Source: an uncultured Muribaculaceae bacterium (lineage in GTDB: Bacteria > Bacteroidota > Bacteroidia > Bacteroidales > Muribaculaceae). From it: a DNA stretch of 64,000 nt. A program made the position numbers and the translations under genes. This document shows, piece by piece, positions 9,592 through 17,378 of this stretch (position 1 is its first letter; the number at the start of each line of letters is the position of its first letter). Below the pieces are notes generated by a model. That model saw only the letters and a program-made list of their open reading frames with translations. It was not told where the DNA came from and ran no database searches. The DNA is taken from positions 58,198 through 122,197 of the forward strand of contig CALUMX010000005.1 of the NCBI GenBank assembly GCA_944321875.1, given 5' to 3'.

Positions 9592-9641
9592 ACGCTTCTA
9601 TCCCAATACGGATATATTTTTATATCAAAAAAATTTAATTT

Positions 9642-10553
9642 CTATTTTATGCCCAGCAGTTCTACCTCGAACACAAGCATCTCGTTCGGGCCAATCTGAC
9701 CGCCCGGAACACCTTTCTCGCCGTAGCCCAATTCTGCCGGGATATAAAGGCGGTACTTCGCACCCTTGCTCATCAGCAGCAAGCCTTCCGAAAATCCGGG
9801 AACGACACGGCTCACGGCAAACTCTGCCGGTTCGCCACGCTCGATGGAACTGTCGAACACGGTTCCGTCAATCAACCGACCCTCATAGTGTACCTTCACG
9901 CGGCTTGCCTCGTCCGGCTTCACGCCATCGCCTTCCTGCAAGACCTTGTAGGCCAATCCGCTTTCAGTTGTGCGAATAGCAGGGTCAGCCTGCATTTCCT
10001 TTGCCAGATAAGCCTTTCCGGCTTCCAGATTAGCCACGGCTTTCTCCTCCGCCTTCTGCTTCTCGCGCTCCATTATCGCAGCGAAATAGCTGTCGACATA
10101 AGCCTTCTCCTTATCAACCGACAGCGAATCGCTCATGAAACCCTCACGGAATCCAGCAGCGAACAAGTCGGCATTAACAGCGTTACCCGTCTTTTCCTTC
10201 ATTCCCTCAAAGCCTCTCGCTATCTCATAGCCGTTTCTCAAGGCTGACTGAAGATTGAGAATGCGGTAGTATTCCGCCAACTGCGCCTCGTATTCGGCAT
10301 TGGCCTTCTCAAACTCTTCCGGAGTCATGCGTCCGGCACGGACAAAGTTATCGCAAATGCCGGCCTTATCTTCAGCCGTCAATTTCCCTTTATTCGAAAA
10401 ATAACCGGCGGCATCGGTAGCAATGCACTTGCCCAGATAGTAAGATACCGTGTCGGCCTGAGTGGTCATGGCGGCCAGCACTTCCTTCGCATCGGCCGTT
10501 GCCGATACTCCCGCAATTGCCAGAGCGGCAATAGAAAGTTTCAATAGATTCAT
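9642..10553 (-). CDS. FKBP-type peptidyl-prolyl isomerase, secreted
   Basis: A 303-residue periplasmic isomerase with an N-terminal signal peptide (about 1-22, ending near ATADA). A long helical FKBP_N dimerisation region spans about 30-200, and a complete FKBP domain about 208-302 with VHYEGRLIDGTVFDSS, the SRVVPGFSEGLLLM segment and LGYGEKGVPGGQIGPNE. The architecture is that of FkpA/Mip: N-terminal arms hold substrate while the C-terminal domain isomerises prolines. It is the first gene of the tandem trio. The three proteins are similar enough in order and domains to suggest duplication followed by relocation to different compartments. Confidence 0.9.
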   Translation of the reverse strand: MNLLKLSIAALAIAGVSATADAKEVLAAMTTQADTVSYYLGKCIATDAAGYFSNKGKLTAEDKAGICDNFVRAGRMTPEEFEKANAEYEAQLAEYYRILNLQSALRNGYEIARGFEGMKEKTGNAVNADLFAAGFREGFMSDSLSVDKEKAYVDSYFAAIMEREKQKAEEKAVANLEAGKAYLAKEMQADPAIRTTESGLAYKVLQEGDGVKPDEASRVKVHYEGRLIDGTVFDSSIERGEPAEFAVSRVVPGFSEGLLLMSKGAKYRLYIPAELGYGEKGVPGGQIGPNEMLVFEVELLGIK

Positions 10554-10569
10554 AACTTATTTTACAAGA

Positions 10570-10603
10570 GCATGGAAATGCACCTTGCGGCACATTTCCA
10601 TGC
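10570..10603 (-). terminator. hairpin between manC and the FKBP trio
   Basis: Perfect 11-base-pair stem (10570-10580 with 10593-10603) and a 12-base loop. On the minus strand the following sequence is only moderately T-rich, so it could be an attenuator instead of a full terminator. Confidence 0.5.
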
Positions 10604-10625
10604 GAGTTTAACTTAATAGTCTATT

Positions 10626-11708
10626 TTACAAATATTTATCACCAAAATTAGTCTTCACTTCGTTGACATACTGCTTGATTTTCTGCTCCTCGTCGAGCGG
10701 ACAGATGAGCAGCACGTCGCCGCTGTCGGCCACGATGTAACCCTCCAGACCGGATGCCACAACCAGCTTCTCCTTCTTCACCGCGAAAATGTTGTTCTCG
10801 CAGTTGTTGAGTACCGTACGGCAGTTGTGCAGCACGTTGCGGTGCTCCGCCTTCGGCGATTTCTCATAGTAGGCACCCCAGGAGCCCAAATCGCTCCAGC
10901 CGATGTCGACACGCTGCACGTAAACGTTGTCGGCCTTCTCCATCACGGCGTAGTCAATCGAAATGTTCGGACAAGCCGGGAATTCCTTCTCGATGAAGTC
11001 TGTCTCCTGATTGGTTCCGAATTTGCCGAGTCCCTTGTCGAAACGCATGGCAATCTCCGGCGCATATTCATGGAAAGCATCGATAATGCTGTTGGCCGAC
11101 CACATGAAGATGCCTGAGTTCCAGACAAATTCCCCGCTCTGAAGGAATACCTTTGCCAATTCGATATTAGGCTTCTCCGTGAACGTACGCACCTTCAGAA
11201 TGCCTTCCTCCGGCTCTTCCTTTCCAACCTGAATGTAGCCGTAGCCGGTTTCCGGGCGGTTCGGGTTGATACCCATCGTCATCAGCGTGTTGCGGTTGCG
11301 CTTCAGGAAGTCGAAACTTCTCAGCAGGCTCTGACGAAACACGTCCTCCTTGAGAATAAGATGGTCGGAGGGGATGACTACCATCTGAGCCTCCGGATTG
11401 ATGGCGCGGATATGATAGGCAGCCCAGGCGATGCAGGGGGCCGTGTTGCGACGGTCAGGCTCCAGCAGAATCTGGTCGTCGGCCAACTCCGGCAACTGCT
11501 CACGCACCTGCGGGGCATATTGCTTGTTGGTAATGGCGATTATATTTCTTACCGGGACAACTCCTGAGATGCGGTCAAAGCTCATCTGCAGCAACGAGCG
11601 GCCCGTTCCGAAGAAGTCGATAAACTGCTTCGGCGTAGAAGCGGTGCTGAACGGCCAGAATCGGCTGCCAACGCCGCCACACATGATGACACAATATCTG
11701 TTTTCCAT
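10626..11708 (-). CDS. manC: mannose-1-phosphate guanylyltransferase
   Basis: Makes GDP-mannose from mannose-1-phosphate and GTP, feeding GDP-fucose and mannose-containing glycans. The nucleotidyltransferase signature is GGVGSRFWPFSTASTPKQF at about residues 11-29. The FTEKP segment near residue 152 and FVWNSGIFMW near 195 are also family-typical. At 360 residues it is the short form with only the pyrophosphorylase part; there is no phosphomannose isomerase fusion. It lies upstream of the FKBP genes on the same strand but is separated by a hairpin, so it is probably transcribed apart from them. Confidence 0.93.
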   Translation of the reverse strand: MENRYCVIMCGGVGSRFWPFSTASTPKQFIDFFGTGRSLLQMSFDRISGVVPVRNIIAITNKQYAPQVREQLPELADDQILLEPDRRNTAPCIAWAAYHIRAINPEAQMVVIPSDHLILKEDVFRQSLLRSFDFLKRNRNTLMTMGINPNRPETGYGYIQVGKEEPEEGILKVRTFTEKPNIELAKVFLQSGEFVWNSGIFMWSANSIIDAFHEYAPEIAMRFDKGLGKFGTNQETDFIEKEFPACPNISIDYAVMEKADNVYVQRVDIGWSDLGSWGAYYEKSPKAEHRNVLHNCRTVLNNCENNIFAVKKEKLVVASGLEGYIVADSGDVLLICPLDEEQKIKQYVNEVKTNFGDKYL

Positions 11709-11801
11709 TTCAATGTATAGAATTTGTGCGCTAATTTAATTAATTTATCTAATAACCAACCTCTCTCATCTAAAGTTTTTTCATAATTCAACAATAATTA
11801 G

Positions 11802-11809
11802 TATGTTTG
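11802..11809 (+). promoter_or_regulatory. possible -7 element of the namZ operon
   Basis: TATGTTTG matches TAnnTTTG and lies 25 bases before the start codon. No TTG is found at normal spacing; AT-rich sequence fills the -33 position. Confidence 0.4.
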
Positions 11810-11834
11810 TAAGCGATTAAAATTTATATACCCT

Positions 11835-13001
11835 ATGAAAAAATTATTATCTATTCTATTCCTTGCACTTTGCGCCTTATGCGCAGTCTCCGCCACCGCT
11901 CAAATCCGTGTAGGAGCAGAGCAGACAGACAAGTACATTCCCTTGCTAAAAGACCGTCGCGTTGCCCTTCTCAGTAACCATACGGGCATGGTCGGCAATG
12001 AGCACGTACTTGACCTCATGCTGCGCAACGGCATCAATGTCACTACAATCTTCTCTCCCGAACACGGCTTTCGCGGAACTGCCGATGCCGGCGAGCATGT
12101 AAAAAGTTCCGTAGACGAAAAAACCGGTATTCCTATCGCCTCTCTCTATGAAGGCAAGACGCGCGAGCCGCGCCAGGATGTCATGGACAACATCGACGTC
12201 ATCGTTGTCGACATTCAAGACGTAGGTCTCCGCTACTACACCTACTACTGCACGATGCTCAACCTTATGAACGTTTCCGTGAAGTACGGAAAGAGCTTCG
12301 TCGTACTTGACCGCCCGAACCCGAACGGAATGTATGTCGACGGTCCTATCCTCGACATGAAATATGAATCAGGCGTCGGACGTCTTCCTATTCCTATCGT
12401 ACACGGTATGACATTGGGAGAGCTCGCCATGATGGCCAACGGTGAAGGATGGCTGAAGGACGGCAAGAAGGCTGACCTGACAGTCATTCCCTGCGAGAAC
12501 TACACGCACCAGAGCCGTTACCGCCTGCCGGTAGCGCCGTCACCCAACCTGCCAAACATGCGCTCCATCTATCTCTACGCCTCTACCTGCTTCTTTGAGG
12601 GCACGCCGGTGAGCCTCGGCCGCGGAACTGACAAACCGTTCCAAATCTACGGTCACCCCGACATGAAGGGCTATTCCTTCTCCTTCACTCCGCGAAGCAT
12701 TCCGGGCGCAAAGAACCCGCCGCAACTCGACAAGCTCTGCTACGGTGTCGACCTCTCCAACCTCAGCGACGAGGAAATCATTGCCAAAGGTGTCAACTTC
12801 GAATACGTGATTGACGCTTACCGCAACCTCAACATCGGCGACAAGTTCTTCACCCGCTTCTTCGAGCTGCTCACGGGTAAGGCTGAAATCCGCGAGATGA
12901 TTAAGGCAGGCAAGTCGGCAGAGGAAATCAAGGCATCCTGGAAAGACGACGTGGAGAAATTCAAAATCCAGCGCCGCCCTTATCTGCTCTACGCTGAATA
13001 A
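11835..13001 (+). CDS. namZ: exo-beta-N-acetylmuramidase NamZ (DUF1343, GH171)
   Basis: DUF1343 proteins include Bacillus NamZ/YbbC, now family GH171, which removes terminal N-acetylmuramic acid from peptidoglycan fragments. This copy has 388 residues and a signal peptide (about 1-22, SATAQ junction), so it acts in the periplasm or beyond. The conserved PEHGF motif at residues 75-79 carries the proposed catalytic glutamate. Other family blocks present are the VVDIQDVGLRYYTY stretch (about 124-137), VLDRPNPN near 157 and SLGRGTDKPFQ near 260. A symporter and a WYL regulator follow on the same strand, suggesting capture and uptake of the released sugar. Confidence 0.87.
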   Translation: MKKLLSILFLALCALCAVSATAQIRVGAEQTDKYIPLLKDRRVALLSNHTGMVGNEHVLDLMLRNGINVTTIFSPEHGFRGTADAGEHVKSSVDEKTGIPIASLYEGKTREPRQDVMDNIDVIVVDIQDVGLRYYTYYCTMLNLMNVSVKYGKSFVVLDRPNPNGMYVDGPILDMKYESGVGRLPIPIVHGMTLGELAMMANGEGWLKDGKKADLTVIPCENYTHQSRYRLPVAPSPNLPNMRSIYLYASTCFFEGTPVSLGRGTDKPFQIYGHPDMKGYSFSFTPRSIPGAKNPPQLDKLCYGVDLSNLSDEEIIAKGVNFEYVIDAYRNLNIGDKFFTRFFELLTGKAEIREMIKAGKSAEEIKASWKDDVEKFKIQRRPYLLYAE

Positions 13002-13050
13002 TAGTATCCCACTCTACAATCTTAATTTACAAACCTAACATTTAGATTTT

Positions 13051-14508
13051 ATGAATAATGCGTGGATAATCCTGCTTACAATCGCATTTTACTTTGTATT
13101 GCTGTTTATCATATCCTGGATAACCGGCCGCAAGACCGACAATGCCGGCTTCTTCACCGGTAACCGCAAGTCACCGTGGTACATGGTGGCCATCGCCATG
13201 ACCGGCGCGAGCATCTCGGGCGTGACGTTCATTTCCGTCCCGGGTGCCGTGCTCACCGGCGGCTACTCCTACATGCAGATGGTGCTGGGCTTCTTCGTCG
13301 GCTCCATCATCGTAGCGCTGATACTGATTCCGATGTTCTACAAAATGAACCTGATGAGTATCTACGGCTACCTTGAGAACCGGTTCGGACTCTCGTCCTA
13401 CCGCACTGGTGCATGGTTCTTCTTCGTGTCGAAGATGCTGGGCGCATCCGTACGTTTCTTCGTCGTTTGCGTGGTACTGCAGACGCTGGTATTCGACCCG
13501 CTCCACATGCCGTTTACGCTCAACGTCATCCTCACCGTTGCCCTCATCTGGCTCTATTCGTTCCAGGGAGGCGTGAAGTCGCTCATCTGGACCGACTCGC
13601 TCAAGACGTTCTGCCTCGTGGTGTCGGTAATCAGCTGCATCGTCTTCATCAGCAAGAGCCTCGGCCTGGGCTTCTTCGAAATGCCATCGGCCGTTGCCTC
13701 CCACCCGACAAGCCAGGTGTTCTTCTTTGAGGACTTCAACGACGGACGCTACTTCTGGAAGCAGTTCATCGCCGGTGTGTTTATGGTAATCGCCACTACC
13801 GGCCTCGACCAGGACCTCATGCAGCGCACGCTGAGCTGCAAGAACTTCCGCGAGTCGCAGAAGAACATGATTGTCAGTGCTTTCGTTCAGATTTTCGTCA
13901 TCGGTCTGTTCCTCGTTCTCGGTACGCTTCTCTACATGTACGCGGGCGACAACCTTCCGATGAAGGACGGTAAGGTCGTGGGCGACGCTCTCTTCGGCGG
14001 AATCGCATGGAGCGAGGGCTTCCCCGTATTTATCGGCATCATCTTCATCATCGGTCTGATTGCCGCAGCCTACTCGGCTGCCGGCTCTGCACTTACGGCA
14101 CTGACCACGTCGTTCACCGTCGACATCCTCAAGGCTACCGACAAGCAAAGCGACAAGGACCTGACGCTCACGCGCAAGCTGGTGCACATCATCATGTCAC
14201 TGCTGATGGTATTGGTCATCGTCGTGTTCTACGAGCTGAACGACGACAGCGCCATCAACGCCGTCTACAGCCTCGCCGCCTATACCTACGGCCCTATTCT
14301 CGGTATGTTTGTGTTCGGTCTGGCAACGAAAAAGGCAGTCAACGACCGTTGGGTACCGGTTGTTTGCGTGCTCTCGCCCATCCTTTGCTACATCCTGCAA
14401 TCCAACAGCGAGGCATGGTTCAACGGCTACCAAATCAGCTTTGAGCTGCTGCTCATCAATGCCGCTATCACAGCTATCGGACTGGTATTTATTTCCAAGA
14501 AGAAATAA
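13051..14508 (+). CDS. sodium:solute symporter (SSS family)
   Basis: Inner-membrane carrier of 485 residues with about 13 hydrophobic helices and the SSS layout. Typical segments are the SPWYMVAIAMTGASISGVTF stretch near residue 40, the TTGLDQDLMQRTL segment near 248 and AAYSAAGSALTALTTSFTVD near 340. It couples inward sodium flow to uptake of a small organic solute. The gene starts 49 bases after namZ, and the WYL gene follows 9 bases later. From this context the likely substrate is N-acetylmuramic acid or a related amino sugar; the family also carries sialic acid, sugars and amino acids, so this is inference. Confidence 0.85.
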   Translation: MNNAWIILLTIAFYFVLLFIISWITGRKTDNAGFFTGNRKSPWYMVAIAMTGASISGVTFISVPGAVLTGGYSYMQMVLGFFVGSIIVALILIPMFYKMNLMSIYGYLENRFGLSSYRTGAWFFFVSKMLGASVRFFVVCVVLQTLVFDPLHMPFTLNVILTVALIWLYSFQGGVKSLIWTDSLKTFCLVVSVISCIVFISKSLGLGFFEMPSAVASHPTSQVFFFEDFNDGRYFWKQFIAGVFMVIATTGLDQDLMQRTLSCKNFRESQKNMIVSAFVQIFVIGLFLVLGTLLYMYAGDNLPMKDGKVVGDALFGGIAWSEGFPVFIGIIFIIGLIAAAYSAAGSALTALTTSFTVDILKATDKQSDKDLTLTRKLVHIIMSLLMVLVIVVFYELNDDSAINAVYSLAAYTYGPILGMFVFGLATKKAVNDRWVPVVCVLSPILCYILQSNSEAWFNGYQISFELLLINAAITAIGLVFISKKK

Positions 14509-14517
14509 CCACCCTTA

Positions 14518-15414
14518 ATGGCACGGAATCTTATCAATAAATATCTTTGGATTCTTGAAACCATCGAACGTCACGGCTCGATTCTGCGCACCGACCTCAA
14601 CCGTCTGTGGCAGAACTCGAGCGTGTCGAGCGGTGAGCCGCTGGCACGCCGCACTTTCTACAACTACCGCAACGGCATCGAAGAGCTGTTCGGCATCAAA
14701 ATAGGCTACAACGCCTCTACCTACGAATATTTTATCGAGGAGTCGTCCGACTCCGCAGTCAGCTTCAACAGCTGGCTCATCAATTCACTGTCAATCAACG
14801 GAATGCTCAGCGACGCTTCGGCCATCGCCGAACGCGTGATGCTGGAGGAAGTGCCCTCGGCACGCCAGCACCTGCCCGTCATCATCGATGCCATCAAGGC
14901 ATCACGCAAGCTGCGCATCGACTACCGGCCCTTCTACCGCGTATCCTCGACCGATGGCATCATTATCGAGCCTTACTTCCTGCGCATCTTCCGCCAGCGG
15001 TGGTACGTCATCGGCTACAACACCAAGGACCGCAAAATCAAGACCTACTCACTCGACCGCATCGGCGAGGCGACCCTTACCGACGAGCATTTCGACATGC
15101 CCGACATCAACGTCAAGGATTTCTTCAAGAACTTCTTCGGCATCACCACCTCCATGAGCGAGCCGAAACGCGTAGTCATCCGCACCGACAGCGAGCAGGC
15201 CAAATACCTGCGCGCGCTGCCCCTCCATGCCTCCCAGTCGGAAACCGTATGCGAGGGCTATTCCCTTTTTCACTACAACATCTGCATCACCCTTGATTTC
15301 CTCCAGGAGCTGCTCTCCTTCGGACAGCGCATCACCGTCATTTCACCGCCTGAGCTGAAAGCCATGATTGTGGAGGAACTGAAGGCGTCCCTCTCCCACT
15401 ACGACAATTTGTAA
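14518..15414 (+). CDS. WYL-domain transcriptional regulator
   Basis: A 298-residue DNA-binding regulator. The N-terminal region (about 1-75) has a winged-helix character (LARRTFYNYRNGIEELFGI), and the WYL domain runs about 125-205, with the ligand-facing core IEPYFLRIFRQRWYVIGYN. A WCX-like C-terminal extension follows. WYL domains sense small or nucleic-acid ligands. The gene is 9 bases downstream of the symporter, so it probably controls its own operon in response to the imported sugar or a metabolite of it. This is inferred only from position. Confidence 0.87.
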   Translation: MARNLINKYLWILETIERHGSILRTDLNRLWQNSSVSSGEPLARRTFYNYRNGIEELFGIKIGYNASTYEYFIEESSDSAVSFNSWLINSLSINGMLSDASAIAERVMLEEVPSARQHLPVIIDAIKASRKLRIDYRPFYRVSSTDGIIIEPYFLRIFRQRWYVIGYNTKDRKIKTYSLDRIGEATLTDEHFDMPDINVKDFFKNFFGITTSMSEPKRVVIRTDSEQAKYLRALPLHASQSETVCEGYSLFHYNICITLDFLQELLSFGQRITVISPPELKAMIVEELKASLSHYDNL

Positions 15415-15442
15415 AAAAGCTGTCGCAGGCCTCCTATTTATT

Positions 15443-15472
15443 TTGTTTAATGCAAGGATTTTACTAATTTTG
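15443..15472 (+). promoter_or_regulatory. promoter of the structured leader
   Basis: TTG at 15443-15445, 19 bases, then TAATTTTG at 15465-15472, a perfect -7 element. Transcription would begin near 15479, more than 300 bases before the methyltransferase start. Confidence 0.65.
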
Positions 15473-15478
15473 CAGCAT

Positions 15479-15690
15479 AAATCCGACATTCTGATGAACC
15501 AGACGTACAGACAGGAAATCGGGCTCAACTCAACAACCGGAAAGCCTGATAGAGCAACGTCAGCGGGCGTAGCGTGCCCATTGCAACGAAGCGGAGCCTT
15601 GCTTCCGTTTCATGCGTCGATTAAGAAAATAATCGACAGGCTGCACCCTGCCCCTTTTGCCGGAACCGTCCGTGCCGGCAAAAAACTCTC
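15479..15690 (+). ncRNA. candidate structured RNA or leader of unknown family
   Basis: The stretch behind the promoter at 15443 has no convincing gene but can form a multi-branched fold. AGCCTG (15543-15548) can pair with CAGGCT (15637-15642) and so enclose three local hairpins: GGGC/GCCC (15565-15579), GAAGC/GCTTC extended across one bulge (15586-15608), and an 8-pair stem with an AGAAAA loop (15616-15637). An outer GGGC (15521) could pair with GCCC (15650). A strong TGCCGG hairpin follows at about 15656-15685. It does not carry the conserved cores of RNase P RNA, tmRNA or SRP RNA. A 95-residue frame from the ATG at 15494 to 15781 also crosses it but resembles no known protein. Confidence 0.35.
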
Positions 15691-15794
15691 ACTCCCTTCC
15701 CCTATGTTCATCAGACTCTCCCTCAACCGCCCGGCTCTCTCGGACGCCACCTCAGAAAACGCATATTATACTACGATTTAAGCAAGATAAAATA

Positions 15795-17351
15795 ATGAAA
15801 GAAACAATGGAACTCGTAGCCAAGACTTTCCAAGGACTGGAAGACATCCTGGCTGAAGAACTTCGACAACTCGGCGCTCTCGACATCCGTCCGGGCACAC
15901 GCATGGTAGCTTTCCGCGGCGACAAGGCCCTGCTCTACAAAGCCAATTTCTGCTGCCGCACGGCTCTACGCATCCTGAAACCCATCTACACGTTCTCGGC
16001 ATCCGACGCCGACAGCCTCTATGAGGCCGCCAAGACGTTCGACTGGAGTACGCTTCTCTCTCCCGACAAGACATTTGCCATCGACTCCACGGTCAACAGC
16101 ACCGAATTCCGCCACTCGAAATTCGTGACTTACCGCGTGAAGGACGCCATCGCCGATTTCTTCACTGAGAAATATGGCCGCCGTCCGTCCATCCGTCTGA
16201 CAAATGCCGATATCTTGCTCAACGTACACATCTACAACGACCGCGTCACGCTGTCGCTCGACAGTTCCGGCGAATCGCTCCACAAGCGCGGATACCGCGT
16301 GGCACAGACCGAAGCCCCCATCAATGAGGTACTGGCGGCCGGACTGCTGCTGAAAGCCGGATGGAAGGGTGACTGCAACCTCGTTGACCCGATGTGCGGT
16401 TCCGGTACGTTCCTCATCGAGGCTGCCCTCATCGCCCGCAACATCAACCCCGGTGTGTTCCGCACCAACTTCGCGTTTGAGACCTGGCCCGACTTCGACC
16501 AGGAGTTGTTCGAGTCCATCTACAACGACGACTCGGAGGAACGCGAATTCAACTATAAAATCTACGGTTCCGACATTTCACCAAAGGCCATCGCCATTGC
16601 CGAGCAGAACATCAAGAGTGCCGGTGTAAGCAAATACATCGACCTGAAGATAATGCCTTTCCAGGAATACGACAAGGCGCCTGAGAACGGTATGCTTATC
16701 ACCAACCCGCCTTACGGCGAGCGTATCTCGGCAGAAGACATGGACGACCTCTACCGCTCCATCGGCGAACGCCTCAAGAACGTGTTCCAAGGCTACCATG
16801 CCTGGATTATCGGCTACCGCCATGAGTATTTCGACAAAATCGGCCTGAAGCCTTCTTCAAAGATGCCGGTGCTCAACGGCGCACTCGAATGCGAGTTCCG
16901 CGAATATGAGATTTTCGACGGTACCTATGCCGAATTCCGCAAACAGGGACGCTCGCTCCGCAACGAGGACGAGGAGGAATTCGAGTTGCCGGAACGTCCG
17001 CGCCGCAAACGCGAGGAGCAGCACGACCGCAAGTGGAGAAACCAAAGCGCCAAGTTCAGAGGCGACGGTGAGTTCCGCAAGCACCGTGATGACGACCGCT
17101 GGGAGCGCGACCGCCGCGGCGTACGCCGTGAGCGTCCGAAGAACGCGCTGGAAGAGAAATACCACAAGCCCTACAACGAGCGCATGCGCGAGGAGCGCGG
17201 CCTTGAGGAAGAACGCAGCCGCTTCTCGTCGACAGAGGCAAAGGTGAAGAAGAACGTGAAGTTCCGCAAGCCGCGTCTTTTCGACGAATCGGAATTTGCC
17301 GAAAAGGAAGTGGTGATGCGCAGCCGCAAGAAAGACCTGAACAAAGAATAA
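15795..17351 (+). CDS. THUMP-domain 23S rRNA methyltransferase, RlmL/RlmK-N type, with basic tail
   Basis: Class I SAM-dependent RNA methyltransferase, probably acting on guanine N2 of 23S rRNA. The ATG at 15795 is chosen because the family N-terminus (VAKTFQGLEDILAEEL) begins there; an open frame extends 46 codons upstream but has no family similarity. The THUMP domain is at about residues 45-155, the SAM motif DPMCGSGTFLIEAAL at 198-212 and the catalytic NPPYGER at 303-309. Residues from about 385 to 518 form an unusual low-complexity tail dominated by Arg, Lys, Glu and Asp. The tail probably aids RNA or ribosome binding; that is inference. purD follows 27 bases downstream. Confidence 0.9.
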   Translation: MKETMELVAKTFQGLEDILAEELRQLGALDIRPGTRMVAFRGDKALLYKANFCCRTALRILKPIYTFSASDADSLYEAAKTFDWSTLLSPDKTFAIDSTVNSTEFRHSKFVTYRVKDAIADFFTEKYGRRPSIRLTNADILLNVHIYNDRVTLSLDSSGESLHKRGYRVAQTEAPINEVLAAGLLLKAGWKGDCNLVDPMCGSGTFLIEAALIARNINPGVFRTNFAFETWPDFDQELFESIYNDDSEEREFNYKIYGSDISPKAIAIAEQNIKSAGVSKYIDLKIMPFQEYDKAPENGMLITNPPYGERISAEDMDDLYRSIGERLKNVFQGYHAWIIGYRHEYFDKIGLKPSSKMPVLNGALECEFREYEIFDGTYAEFRKQGRSLRNEDEEEFELPERPRRKREEQHDRKWRNQSAKFRGDGEFRKHRDDDRWERDRRGVRRERPKNALEEKYHKPYNERMREERGLEEERSRFSSTEAKVKKNVKFRKPRLFDESEFAEKEVVMRSRKKDLNKE

Positions 17352-17378
17352 CCCTCCCCAAACCAATAACAAGACATT

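Noticed and set aside
13171..14187. Minus-strand frame opposite the symporter
   Set aside because: Highly charged artefact complementary to membrane helices.
15479..15690. Assignment of the leader to RNase P RNA, tmRNA, SRP RNA or 6S RNA
   Set aside because: A short likeness to the RNase P core word near 15512 is not followed by its partner sequences; tmRNA and SRP cores are missing; a 6S-type single long hairpin is not formed.
15657..15794. Upstream extension of the methyltransferase start
   Set aside because: The 46 extra residues are not conserved in type and contain no fold; the family N-terminus starts at 15795.
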